The notes below the pieces were generated by a model. It saw only the letters and a program-made list of their open reading frames with translations, ran no database searches and was not told the DNA's origin. A DNA stretch of 64,000 nucleotides from JAJZAM01 sp027391075. GTDB lineage: Bacteria > Actinomycetota > Acidimicrobiia > Acidimicrobiales > Palsa-688. The translations under genes and the position numbers were made by a program. Below, in pieces: positions 25,962 to 34,233 of the stretch. Location: contig DAHYHI010000092.1 of assembly GCA_027391075.1 (NCBI GenBank), forward strand, positions 51,370 to 115,369. The letters are read 5' to 3'. Numbering within the stretch: position 1 is the stretch's first letter; each line of letters opens with the position of its first letter.

Positions 25962-26702
25962 TCACAGCTCTTGTAGCGCTGCGCGACGTCCCGAGAGGGG
26001 CATACGCCACCGGCTGGCGTCGCTTCCAACCAGCGGGTCGGCGACCCACAGGTGGGCGCTGCGCGCGGTCTGGCCTCGCACCGCCGAGCCCTTTAACTCC
26101 ATCTTCTCCAACGCCGAGGTAAGAGCAGGTGGGTAGCGGGTAATCCTGACCGCCTCCGCGTCGAGGCGAGTGTCGTGCCCGGCGCCTAAGAGGAAGGACC
26201 GTCCTAGCCCGAACGTCGCCACCAGAGCCGTCTCGGCTGCTACCTCGCCGGAGCGCAACCTGTAGAGCACCTCTGCCAGAACGGCTTCGAGCTCCACCAC
26301 GTCCAGCCCTTCGAGCAGCCCCGAGGTGACCACCACAAGCTCGCGCCCGCGACGGGCTCCGCTCACCATGGCGTTGAGGCCGTCGCATTCGACGACGGCG
26401 AGTTTAGGGCAGCGGACGCCTATCGTGGTGGCCAACCCCTCGGCCGTGTTGTACAGGCGGGCATCGACCCGAGCGTCCGCTTCCCGCCAGGCGACACCGG
26501 AGCTGCTCAAACCCGACCTGACAAGGCGGTCAGCCCCCCAGAACACCCATCCGGCCAGCGCTGCGAAGACCACCACGAAGGCGACGACACCAACCGCCGG
26601 CCCGCCGAGAACCCAGGCGACGACGGCCACGACCAAAGCAGGCCCGGCGGCGAAAGGCGCAGCGAGGGTGGCGGCTTTGTGGCCAGGCCGGTCAGGCTTC
26701 AT
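25962..26702 (-). CDS. M48-like membrane protein with a degenerate metalloprotease motif
   Basis: 246 aa from an ATG that overlaps the pimA stop by four bases. Two hydrophobic segments at about residues 12-58 anchor it in the membrane. The downstream domain resembles HtpX/M48 peptidases: NAMVSG for the usual NAFA.G, VVVTSGLLEGLD, ELEAVLAEVLYRLRSGEV, and LDAEAVRITRYPPALTSALEKM. In active enzymes the helix reads HE..H. Here the matching positions read AEVLYR, so the zinc ligands are missing and catalysis is not expected. A scaffold or regulatory role at the membrane is an inference. The neighbours are the PIM lipid genes and pdxS. Confidence 0.75.
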   Translation of the reverse strand: MKPDRPGHKAATLAAPFAAGPALVVAVVAWVLGGPAVGVVAFVVVFAALAGWVFWGADRLVRSGLSSSGVAWREADARVDARLYNTAEGLATTIGVRCPKLAVVECDGLNAMVSGARRGRELVVVTSGLLEGLDVVELEAVLAEVLYRLRSGEVAAETALVATFGLGRSFLLGAGHDTRLDAEAVRITRYPPALTSALEKMELKGSAVRGQTARSAHLWVADPLVGSDASRWRMPLSGRRAALQEL

Positions 26703-27859
26703 CGCCACGATCGTATTCTCCATTCTCCCACGGTGGAAGCCACAGACATTACGAGCCTCTCGTACCGGCTCGGCGGAATCGACGAGCGGCGCTGGACTGC
26801 CAGGTCGAACAGCTCCAAGTAGCGCTGCGCCAGCGAGTCCATGGAGAACTCCTCAGCGCGGGCACGACCGTTGACGACCATGTCCTGTATCGAGGCGGTA
26901 CCGCCGAGGGCCTTGCGCAGTGCGTCGGACAGCGCCTTGTCGTCGCCGGGCGGGGTAAGGATAGCCTCCACTCCTGACCTCGCGACCCGGCGGTAGCCGG
27001 CCAAGTCCGACGCTACGACCGGCGTGCCCGCCGCTAAAGCCTCCAACAGGACGACACCGAAACTCTCCCCGCCAAGCGACGGGGCGCACAACACGTCTGC
27101 GGCTCGCATCCTGGCTACCTTCTCCGCTTCGCCGATCCTGCCCAGCCATTCGACACGGCGGTCGTCGGCAAAGATCCTCTTTAAACGTTCCGTTTCCGGG
27201 CCGTGCCCCGCCACCCACAGCGTCACTCCCGCATCGAGGCTTTGAAAGGCGCGTAGGAGCACTTCTAGGCCCTTGCGAGGCTCGTGGCGCCCAACGAAAA
27301 GGACTGTCGGGCCGGTCTTAGCCCAGACCTCGGAACGTTCGTAGCGGCCGACGTCGATGCCGTTCCACACCAGTTCGTAGTCCCCCCCGACAGCCTCGGC
27401 GGCAGTCTGGCGGGCCTCCTCGGAGACGGCCACCCGCACGTCGAGGTAGCCGCTGCCGTAGGTCGCCAGCGGGCGGGTCAGGTCGAGCCAGCGGCTCGGA
27501 CCACTTCGGTGGAAGGTTCCCACGGTCGGGCAGAACGCTGTCACCAAGGCGGTGAGGCTCGGGCCGGGTGTGAGCGGCTCGTGGATGTTCAAAACGTCGA
27601 AGCGTTCGTCTCGCAGCGCTCGCAGGGTTCGAAGCGACGCAGCGGGGTCGGGGGCTATAGCCGCCAGCGAACCGTTCGAAGCTGTCGGTATCGAGCTTCC
27701 CAGCGGGGTGACCGCCGGGTCGGGCGGTGGTCCGTCGCACGGGCCGAGCACCCTGGCCTGAACACCGCGCCGGCGCAAGGCGGCGGCGAGACCTAGCACT
27801 TGGCCTTGGACGCCACCGGGGAGCGTGAGGCTGTAAGGGCAGACGACGCCGACACGCAT
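26699..27859 (-). CDS. pimA: Phosphatidylinositol alpha-mannosyltransferase PimA-like (GT4)
   Basis: GT-B glycosyltransferase expected to add the first mannose from GDP-mannose to phosphatidylinositol on the cytoplasmic face of the membrane. 386 aa. The start MRVGVVCPYSLTLPGGVQ.QV closely follows mycobacterial PimA. The C-terminal Rossmann half has LFVGRHEPRKGLEVLL and the EX7E motif in GGESFGVVLLEALAAGTPVVAS. It lies nine bases after the patA-like acyltransferase and two genes after pgsA, the order found in Mycobacterium. This context makes PimA more likely than a generic GT4. Confidence 0.88.
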   Translation of the reverse strand: MRVGVVCPYSLTLPGGVQGQVLGLAAALRRRGVQARVLGPCDGPPPDPAVTPLGSSIPTASNGSLAAIAPDPAASLRTLRALRDERFDVLNIHEPLTPGPSLTALVTAFCPTVGTFHRSGPSRWLDLTRPLATYGSGYLDVRVAVSEEARQTAAEAVGGDYELVWNGIDVGRYERSEVWAKTGPTVLFVGRHEPRKGLEVLLRAFQSLDAGVTLWVAGHGPETERLKRIFADDRRVEWLGRIGEAEKVARMRAADVLCAPSLGGESFGVVLLEALAAGTPVVASDLAGYRRVARSGVEAILTPPGDDKALSDALRKALGGTASIQDMVVNGRARAEEFSMDSLAQRYLELFDLAVQRRSSIPPSRYERLVMSVASTVGEWRIRSWR

Positions 27860-27868
27860 CCCGCCAAG

Positions 27869-28873
27869 CTAGCGGAGCCTGACCCGGGCTCCGACCTGGC
27901 GCTCGTGGTCGCTCGGCCAGTTAGGCGACATGAGATGCCACTGGGTGGGAGCGCGCCTCACCAGCTTCTCCAACGACAGGGCGAGGCTCTGAGTGACCCG
28001 TATGACGTCTTCGCGCAACCGGCCGGATCGGGTGGCTTCGATCGGCTCGGCGAGGACACCCAGATGCCTCGAAGTGCGCCTGTCGAAGTACACTGCCGCT
28101 GGGAGCAGAGTGGCGCCCGAGCGCAATGCGAGCGCTGCGGGCCCGGCAGGCAGGCCGGTCACCTCCCCGAAGAATTCGACGTCGACAGTGGCTGTCGTGC
28201 CGACAGCGCGGTCGGACAGCAGACAGAGGACCTCGTTGCGTCCGAGTGCCGCTGTGCACGCTGTGGCGGCACCGGGGCCGGTTGGTATGACGCTCATGCC
28301 CAGGCCGCTGCGCAGGTCGACGAACCACTCGAAGAACCCGTCCGAGACGAGTCTTTCCACGACGACGCTTACGGGCCATCCGCGGCGCGCCACGTCCGCC
28401 CCGCCCCACTCCCAACCTCCCAGGTGCGGTACGGCGAGGATGGTCCCGCGACCTTGGGCAATGCTGACCTCCAAGCGGTCAAATCCCTCGTAGACGATGC
28501 CGGCTTCGAGCTCCTCGGGGGTAACGCTGCTCAGCCTGAGGCTCTCCGCCCAATACCGGGCGTAGGAAGCTATCGCCTCGTCGACCATTGCCCGCAGTCT
28601 CGACGCGGGCACGTCGCGGCCGACGACTTTCACCAGGTGCTCGGCCAAAAGCCGCCGCCGCGTAGCCCAGGATCCTTCGCCGGCAGTCCAGTGCGGGGCG
28701 TACGAAGCGGCTACGGTCAGGCTTTCCGCGAGTCCCCTCGCAACTGGCGCTGGGACGACGCCGGCCAAAGCCTCCGCTGCTTTGAGGGTTCCCAGCAGCG
28801 CATCTTGGCCGAGGTGGCTGAGCCTCGAAGCTGAAGGCTTCCGGCCCGGGTGCGGCTCAGGGCCGCCCGGCAC
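27869..28873 (-). CDS. Phosphatidylinositol mannoside acyltransferase, PatA-like (LPLAT/HtrB family)
   Basis: 334-residue membrane-associated acyltransferase of the lysophospholipid acyltransferase family. The catalytic HX4E motif is visible in VPHLGGWEWGG, and the later GPAALALRSGATLLPAAVYFD block corresponds to the acceptor-binding motif. In mycobacteria PatA (Rv2611c) acylates the mannose of PIM1/PIM2 and lies between pgsA1 and pimA. The same order here supports that assignment. The start is a GTG that overlaps the end of pgsA by 17 bases. Confidence 0.85.
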   Translation of the reverse strand: MPGGPEPHPGRKPSASRLSHLGQDALLGTLKAAEALAGVVPAPVARGLAESLTVAASYAPHWTAGEGSWATRRRLLAEHLVKVVGRDVPASRLRAMVDEAIASYARYWAESLRLSSVTPEELEAGIVYEGFDRLEVSIAQGRGTILAVPHLGGWEWGGADVARRGWPVSVVVERLVSDGFFEWFVDLRSGLGMSVIPTGPGAATACTAALGRNEVLCLLSDRAVGTTATVDVEFFGEVTGLPAGPAALALRSGATLLPAAVYFDRRTSRHLGVLAEPIEATRSGRLREDVIRVTQSLALSLEKLVRRAPTQWHLMSPNWPSDHERQVGARVRLR

Positions 28874-29669
28874 CGAAACGACGGTCCCGCCGCGCCCGAC
28901 GCCGCTCTGCCCACCGAGAACCGTCAGGAGACGGCCGCGAGCGGCGCGCAGCGTAACGCCCCGGGGTGGAACTCCACCCTCCCGCTTCCCTCCACGCCCT
29001 CAAACGGTCGGTCACCGGTGCCGCCTCGTAACCGCCGCGACGCGTCGAACGGTTCCGCAGTGGCTCGCGCCGGGGCGGGTTCTTTCCTTGCGCGTTGGCC
29101 AGCCTCCACACCGCGACGAACCTCTGCACGGCCGTGAAAGCGCTCAACGCCAGCATCAGCCACAAAAGCGGGACCATGACAAAGCCGAACGCCAGCGCGG
29201 CGCAGATCACCACGATCCGCTCGGCACGTTCCATGATCCCACCCTTGGCGGACAGTCCCAGGGACTCCGCTTTCGCCCGCTGGTAGGAGATGAGCACGGA
29301 CACCCCAAGGATCGCCACCGGGAGGATGAAAAGGTGCCCCTTATGGGTGTCGGACAGGTACCAGGCGAAACCTCCGAGGACGAGGGTGTCGGTGACCCTG
29401 TCGGCTACGGAGTCGAAGAACGCTCCCCTAACGCTGGACGCTCCGGTCGCCTTGGCGAGGGGACCGTCGAGAAGGTCCGGGACCGCCGACGCTATCAGCA
29501 GTGCCAGTCCCAGCCCGATACGCCCGGAACCTATCGCCCAGGCCGTAGGGACCGCCAGGAGTAGTCCGAGTCCAGTCAGGTGGTCGGCGGAAAGGCCCGT
29601 CCGACGCAGCAGCGCTGCGGCCGGCCTGGTCACACGGTCCACGCCCGAGCGAAAACGTCCGTCAAACAA
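28857..29669 (-). CDS. pgsA: CDP-alcohol phosphatidyltransferase, likely phosphatidylinositol phosphate synthase (PgsA1-like)
   Basis: 270-residue multi-span membrane enzyme. The CDP-alcohol phosphotransferase signature is present at residues 65-90: D65xxD68G69xxA72K73, G82xxxD86xxxD90. The usual Arg after Ala is Lys here. With patA-like and pimA genes directly downstream, the most likely acceptor is inositol phosphate, making the base of PIM lipids. A basic Arg-rich C-terminal tail extends past the last helix. The start is a TTG preceded by GAGGAG at nine bases spacing. It is the first gene of the 29.7 kb minus-strand run. Confidence 0.87.
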   Translation of the reverse strand: MFDGRFRSGVDRVTRPAAALLRRTGLSADHLTGLGLLLAVPTAWAIGSGRIGLGLALLIASAVPDLLDGPLAKATGASSVRGAFFDSVADRVTDTLVLGGFAWYLSDTHKGHLFILPVAILGVSVLISYQRAKAESLGLSAKGGIMERAERIVVICAALAFGFVMVPLLWLMLALSAFTAVQRFVAVWRLANAQGKNPPRREPLRNRSTRRGGYEAAPVTDRLRAWREAGGWSSTPGRYAARRSRPSPDGSRWAERRRARRDRRFGAGRP

Positions 29670-29795
29670 TGGTGGTAGCTCCTCGAAACCGCCAGTTTGG
29701 GCGGCTGCATGTCTTGTGGTTGTAGGGTACCACGGTGGACCGCCGCGGAGGCGGACGGTTGGGGGACCGGTTCTTCGTCCCGGGAAGGAGTTGCC

Positions 29796-29819
29796 ATGTC
29801 GAAGGAGGTGCGGCGGTGA
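29796..29819 (+). CDS. Seven-codon leader ORF (MSKEVRR) overlapping the EF-G2 start
   Basis: A tiny open frame, ATG to TGA, in front of the EF-G-like gene. It has its own strong ribosome binding site (GAAGGAG, five bases before the ATG). Its internal GAAGGAGGT serves as the binding site for the next gene, and its stop overlaps the next start codon as GTGA. The arrangement is that of a translationally coupled leader. Whether it is translated is not proven, and it could be chance in a purine-rich initiation region. Confidence 0.4.
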   Translation: MSKEVRR

Positions 29820-31882
29820 AAGCTTTCCCGCCTGAGCGGATCAGGAACGTCGCTTTGGTCGGCCACGGCGGTGCCGGCAAGACGACCTTGGCGGAAGCGC
29901 TCGCCTATCACTGCGGAGCAGTCAGCCGGCCAGGTCGGGTGGAGGACTGCAACACGATCGCCGACTTCGAACCCGAAGAGCACAAGCACCGAATGTCGAT
30001 CTCGACGAGCCTGATACCCATTGAGTGGGAAGGCTTCAAGATAAACGTGCTTGACTGCCCAGGTTACGCCGACTTCACCGCCGAGGCGACCAGCGCGCTC
30101 GGCGTCGCGGACCTAGCGGTGTTCGTCGTGAGTGCCGTCGAAGGCGTAGAGGTACAGACCGAGCTTTTATGGCGAGAAGCCGCCAGGCTGGGCCTTCCCA
30201 GGTTGATCTTCGTGAACAAGCTAGACCGGGAGAGAGCGTCGTTCGAACGGACGCTCTCCGAACTTCAGAGCTCTTTCGGCGCCGGCATCGCCCCTCTCGA
30301 ACTGCCTATCGGAGAAGAGGGGACCTTCCGAGGTGTAGCCGACCTCCTCTCGGATACCGCCATTACCTACGACACCGGCAAGGCGACCACCGGGCCGATA
30401 CCCGAAGAGATGGCCGTTCGGGAGCACTCGATCCACGACGCTCTGGTCGAGGGGATCGTCGTCGCCGACGACGACCTCATGGAACGCTACCTGGAGGGCG
30501 AGATCCCCAGCGTAGCGACCCTGGAGGCAACGCTCGCCCATGGCGTGTCGGCGGCTGCGGTCTTCCCAGTGCTGTGCGGTTCCGCAGCCAAGGACGTCGC
30601 AGTTGACCGTCTCGGAGCTTTCATATGCGAGATAGGCCCTTCCCCCCTAGACCGGGGACCGATCGAAGTGAGCGCTGGCGGGGCGACCACGACTGTGGCT
30701 CCAAACCCGGACGGTCCGCCTCTGGCGGTCGTGTGGAAGACCGTCGTGGACCGCCACGTTGGCAAGATCAGCCTGCTCCATGTGCTATCTGGGACCATAA
30801 GCCCCGACGCGGTGCTCGTCGACTCCCGGACGAGAACCGACCAGCGGTTACACTCCCTGTTCTCCCTGAGAGGCAAGGAGCAGGTGCCCGTCGAGCGCCT
30901 ATCGGTCGGAGACATCGGTGCAGTGGCAAAGCTCGCCGACGTGGCTACGGGCGACACCCTCGCCCCCAAGGGAACCCCCGTGTCTCTAGCGGTTCCCGCC
31001 ACCGCCGAACCCGCGCTTTGCATCGGGATCCACCCGAAGTCAAAAGGCGACGAGGACAAGCTAATGACCGCCCTGCACCGCCTACAAGAGGAGGACCCGT
31101 CGCTTCAAGTGCGTCGCGACGACGAGACCCACCAGACGCTGCTGTGCGGGGCGGGCGAGACACACCTGGCCGTGGTCGCCGAGCGTCTCGCCCGTAAGTT
31201 CTCCGTAGAGGTCGTCACCGAGCCCGTGGTCGTCCCCTACCGCGAGACGGTGAACACCCAAACCGAGGCTGAAGGTCGCTACAAGAAACAGACCGGTGGC
31301 CACGGCCAGTTCGGCGTTGCCAATATCAGGCTGTCACCGCTGGCGCGCGGAGCGGGTTTCGAGTTCGTAGACGAGATCGTGGGAGGAGCGATCCCCCGCC
31401 AGTACATACCGGCCGTGCAGAAGGGCATCGAGGAGGCGATGGCCGCCGGCGGAGTGCACGGGTGGCCCGTCGTGGACGTATCAGTCACCCTCTTCGACGG
31501 CAAGTACCACCCGGTGGACTCCTCCGAGATGAGCTTCAAGATGGCGGGGGCGATGGCATTCCGCGAGGCGATGGAGAAAGCGGGCCCGGTGCTGTTGGAG
31601 CCAATCTCGAAGGTCGAGGTGACCGTCCCCGCCTTCGGGCAGGGCGACGTCATAGGCGATCTGAACTCGCGTCGCGGGAGGGTAACCCAGACGGGCACCG
31701 CAGAAGACGGGGCGTCGGTGATCACAGCTTTGGTTCCCACGTCCGAAGTGCTGCGCTACGCGGTGGATCTGCGTAGCATCACCGGTGGCCGGGGCAGCTT
31801 CACCGTCTCCCACGACCACTACGACGTGGCACCGCCGAACATTTGGGCGTCCGTGGCCCGACCAGCCAGGGTGACTGGCTGA
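29816..31882 (+). CDS. Elongation factor G-like GTPase (EF-G2 / FusA2 type)
   Basis: 688-residue translational GTPase with the five-domain EF-G layout. G motifs: GHGGAGKTT (residues 16-24), DCPGYADF and FVNKLDRE. Switch I reads EEHKHRMSIST, unlike the ERGITI of canonical EF-G, and domain III has LLCGAGETHLAV. These place it with the actinobacterial EF-G2 paralogues (such as M. tuberculosis FusA2), whose role is uncertain and may be in stress or ribosome maintenance. The GTG start has GAAGGAGGT at seven bases spacing; the longer frame upstream is unlikely. It is the only plus-strand gene here and separates the HIT gene from pgsA. Confidence 0.88.
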   Translation: MKAFPPERIRNVALVGHGGAGKTTLAEALAYHCGAVSRPGRVEDCNTIADFEPEEHKHRMSISTSLIPIEWEGFKINVLDCPGYADFTAEATSALGVADLAVFVVSAVEGVEVQTELLWREAARLGLPRLIFVNKLDRERASFERTLSELQSSFGAGIAPLELPIGEEGTFRGVADLLSDTAITYDTGKATTGPIPEEMAVREHSIHDALVEGIVVADDDLMERYLEGEIPSVATLEATLAHGVSAAAVFPVLCGSAAKDVAVDRLGAFICEIGPSPLDRGPIEVSAGGATTTVAPNPDGPPLAVVWKTVVDRHVGKISLLHVLSGTISPDAVLVDSRTRTDQRLHSLFSLRGKEQVPVERLSVGDIGAVAKLADVATGDTLAPKGTPVSLAVPATAEPALCIGIHPKSKGDEDKLMTALHRLQEEDPSLQVRRDDETHQTLLCGAGETHLAVVAERLARKFSVEVVTEPVVVPYRETVNTQTEAEGRYKKQTGGHGQFGVANIRLSPLARGAGFEFVDEIVGGAIPRQYIPAVQKGIEEAMAAGGVHGWPVVDVSVTLFDGKYHPVDSSEMSFKMAGAMAFREAMEKAGPVLLEPISKVEVTVPAFGQGDVIGDLNSRRGRVTQTGTAEDGASVITALVPTSEVLRYAVDLRSITGGRGSFTVSHDHYDVAPPNIWASVARPARVTG

Positions 31883-31888
31883 CGTTCG

Positions 31889-32452
31889 CTACGCTCCCGC
31901 TGCCGGCGGCCAGGATCGTCGAAGTTTGCCAGCGGACACCTCGAGCGGCTCGGGCAGGACCCTTGTGTCAGCAACCGACGTCATGAAGTTCGTGTCACCG
32001 TCCCAGCGGGGCAGGACGTGCACGTGCAGGTGGCCGGGGACTCCCGCGCCGCCGGCGCGGCCCAGGTTCGCACCGAGGTTGAGACCGTCGGGCACGTAGG
32101 CCGCTCGCACCGCCGAAACGGCGCTGGACGTGCCCTCCCAGAGCGCTCCCGCCTCGGCTGGGTCTAGAAGCTCCGGGGATGCCACGTGGCGGGCGGGCAT
32201 TACCATGAGATGCCCGCTGCAGTAGGGGTAGGCGTTCAGGATCGCCACCGCCAATCCGCTACCGTGGCGCCACAGGACGTGCGTCGCTTCGTCGTTCTCG
32301 CCGGATGCGAGAATCGCGCAGAACACGCAGGCGGCCGCACTATCGCCGTCGTGGCGCGACACCCCCGAGGTGGCCCCGGCGCCACCTGCGGAGGTGACCG
32401 ACTCGATGTAGGAGCTGCGCCAGCCCGCCCAGAGGCGATCCAGGCCGCTCAC
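31889..32452 (-). CDS. HIT-family nucleotide hydrolase/phosphorylase
   Basis: 187 aa. The histidine triad reads HLHVHV in GVPGHLHVHVLPRWDGDTNF, a form typical of actinobacterial diadenosine polyphosphate phosphorylase-like HIT proteins (the Rv2613c group). A zinc-type CVFC pair lies near residue 43 in the family's usual place. The start is a GTG overlapping the thrS stop (GTGA). In mycobacteria the same gene lies between thrS and pgsA1. The substrate is inferred from the family. Confidence 0.85.
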   Translation of the reverse strand: MSGLDRLWAGWRSSYIESVTSAGGAGATSGVSRHDGDSAAACVFCAILASGENDEATHVLWRHGSGLAVAILNAYPYCSGHLMVMPARHVASPELLDPAEAGALWEGTSSAVSAVRAAYVPDGLNLGANLGRAGGAGVPGHLHVHVLPRWDGDTNFMTSVADTRVLPEPLEVSAGKLRRSWPPAAGA

Positions 32453-34233
32453 CCTTTGAGCGAGTGGCTGCGGTCCGCCTCGACGACCCTCGACACGAAA
32501 TCACCGACCGCCACCCCCCGCTCCGGCCGTGTGGAGCCCACCGAGTTGACGCCGACCGTCGAGTTGGAGACGTCCTCGTCGCCCACGACCGCCACGAAAG
32601 GTACCTTGTCCATCTTCGCCCGGCGGATTCGCCCGCCCAACTGCTCGTCGGCGGGCACGACGTCGACTCGCACCCCATGGGCTCTCAGCGCCGAGGCGAC
32701 GCTGTCGGCGTAAAGCTGATGGTCGCTTCGGACCGGGAGAATCGAAACCTGAACGGGACAGAGCCACACCGGCAGTTGACCGGCGTAATGCTCAAGCAGG
32801 ATAGCGAAGAAGCGCTCCACTGACCCGAACAGCGCCCGGTGGATCATGTAAGGCCTGTGGCGGGTGTTGTCGGAACCGACGAACTCGATATCGAAGCGCT
32901 GCGGCATCTGAAGGTCCACCTGCAGAGTCGACACCTGCCAGCGCCTGCCTATCGCATCCTTGACGTGGACGTCGATCTTGGGTGCGTAGAAGGCTCCTTC
33001 GCCCTCGGCCACGATGAAGTCGATGCCCGCGGACTCGGCCGCCTCGCGAAGCGCGGCTGTCGCTGTGTCCCACTCGGCTGGGTCCCCGACGAACTTCTCC
33101 GGCCGGGTGGCTAGCTCAGCCTCGAAGTCTTCCAGGCCGAAAGCTCTGAGGATCGACAGCACGAACGACAGAAGATCCGCGAGTTCACCTGCGAGCTGGT
33201 CTGGGGTGCAGAAGATGTGCGAGTCGTCCTGGGCGAAGCCCCTGACGCGCAGGAGGCCGTTGAGCACGCCCGAACGCTCGAAGCGGTACACCGTGCCGAA
33301 CTCGAAGAGCCGCAACGGCAGCTCCCGGTAGGAGCGCTGCCGGCTCTTGTATATCAAGATGTGCATCGGGCAGTTCATCGGTTTGGGGTAGTATGTTGCC
33401 CCTTCCATTTCCATGGGCGGGTACATTCCGTCCTTGTACCAGGCCAGATGCCCCGATATCTCGAACAGCGTCGACTTGGCGAGATGCGGCGTGTAGACGA
33501 ACTCGTAGCCGGCCTTCGCGTGCTCCTCGCGGGAGAAGTCCTCCATCAGCTTGCGGATGAGACCGCCCTTGGGGTGGAACACAGGCAGACCTCCGCCGAT
33601 CTCCGGCGGGAAGTGGAACAGGTCCAGCTCGGATCCGAGGCGCCTGTGATCGCGCTTGTCGGCTTCCTCCAAGCGGTGCAGGTACGCGGCTAGAGCGTCC
33701 TCGGACTCCCAGGCGGTCCCGTAGATCCGCTGCAGCTGCGGCCGCCGTTCGTCTCCGCGCCAGTACGCGGCGGCGACCTTGGTCAGCTTGAAATGTCCGA
33801 GCTTGCCCGTCGAAGCGACGTGCGGACCTCTACACAAGTCGACGAACGTGTCGCTGTTACGGTATGCGCTCACCACTCCCTCGCCGACGCCTTCCGCCTC
33901 GGCTGCCTCCCCCACGCCTTCGATTATCTCGACCTTGTAGGGCTGGTCGGCAAAAAGTGCGAGCCCTTCGGCGATCGTGTGCTCCTCACGCACGAAAGGC
34001 TGGTCATCGGCGACGATCCCCCGCATCCGCTCCTCGATACGCCCGAGGTCGTCCTCGGAGAACCTAGCGCCTCCGGGAAGCTCGAAATCGTAGTAGAAGC
34101 CGTCCTCGATCGGCGGTCCGATCGCGTACCTCGCGCCGGGCCACAGGTCGGTAACAGCCTGGGCCAAAACGTGGGCGGTGGAGTGGCGAAGGACTTCGCG
34201 GGCCGCGTCGGTAGTTTCGTATCCTGCCATCAC
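32449..34233 (-). CDS. thrS: Threonyl-tRNA synthetase ThrS lacking the N-terminal TGS domain
   Basis: Charges tRNA-Thr. At 594 aa it is shorter than the usual 640-690 because the N-terminal TGS (ubiquitin-like) domain is absent. The protein begins almost directly with the editing domain, H17STAH21VLAQAV and GFYYDFELPGG. The class II core is complete: PMNCPMHILIYKSRQRSYRELPLR, motif 2 GLLRVRGFAQDDSHIF, and a C-terminal anticodon domain. The start is a GTG or the adjacent ATG, overlapping the mshC stop by four or one bases, so there is no room for a TGS domain upstream. It forms a unit with npdG, mshC and HIT. Confidence 0.93.
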   Translation of the reverse strand: MMAGYETTDAAREVLRHSTAHVLAQAVTDLWPGARYAIGPPIEDGFYYDFELPGGARFSEDDLGRIEERMRGIVADDQPFVREEHTIAEGLALFADQPYKVEIIEGVGEAAEAEGVGEGVVSAYRNSDTFVDLCRGPHVASTGKLGHFKLTKVAAAYWRGDERRPQLQRIYGTAWESEDALAAYLHRLEEADKRDHRRLGSELDLFHFPPEIGGGLPVFHPKGGLIRKLMEDFSREEHAKAGYEFVYTPHLAKSTLFEISGHLAWYKDGMYPPMEMEGATYYPKPMNCPMHILIYKSRQRSYRELPLRLFEFGTVYRFERSGVLNGLLRVRGFAQDDSHIFCTPDQLAGELADLLSFVLSILRAFGLEDFEAELATRPEKFVGDPAEWDTATAALREAAESAGIDFIVAEGEGAFYAPKIDVHVKDAIGRRWQVSTLQVDLQMPQRFDIEFVGSDNTRHRPYMIHRALFGSVERFFAILLEHYAGQLPVWLCPVQVSILPVRSDHQLYADSVASALRAHGVRVDVVPADEQLGGRIRRAKMDKVPFVAVVGDEDVSNSTVGVNSVGSTRPERGVAVGDFVSRVVEADRSHSLKG

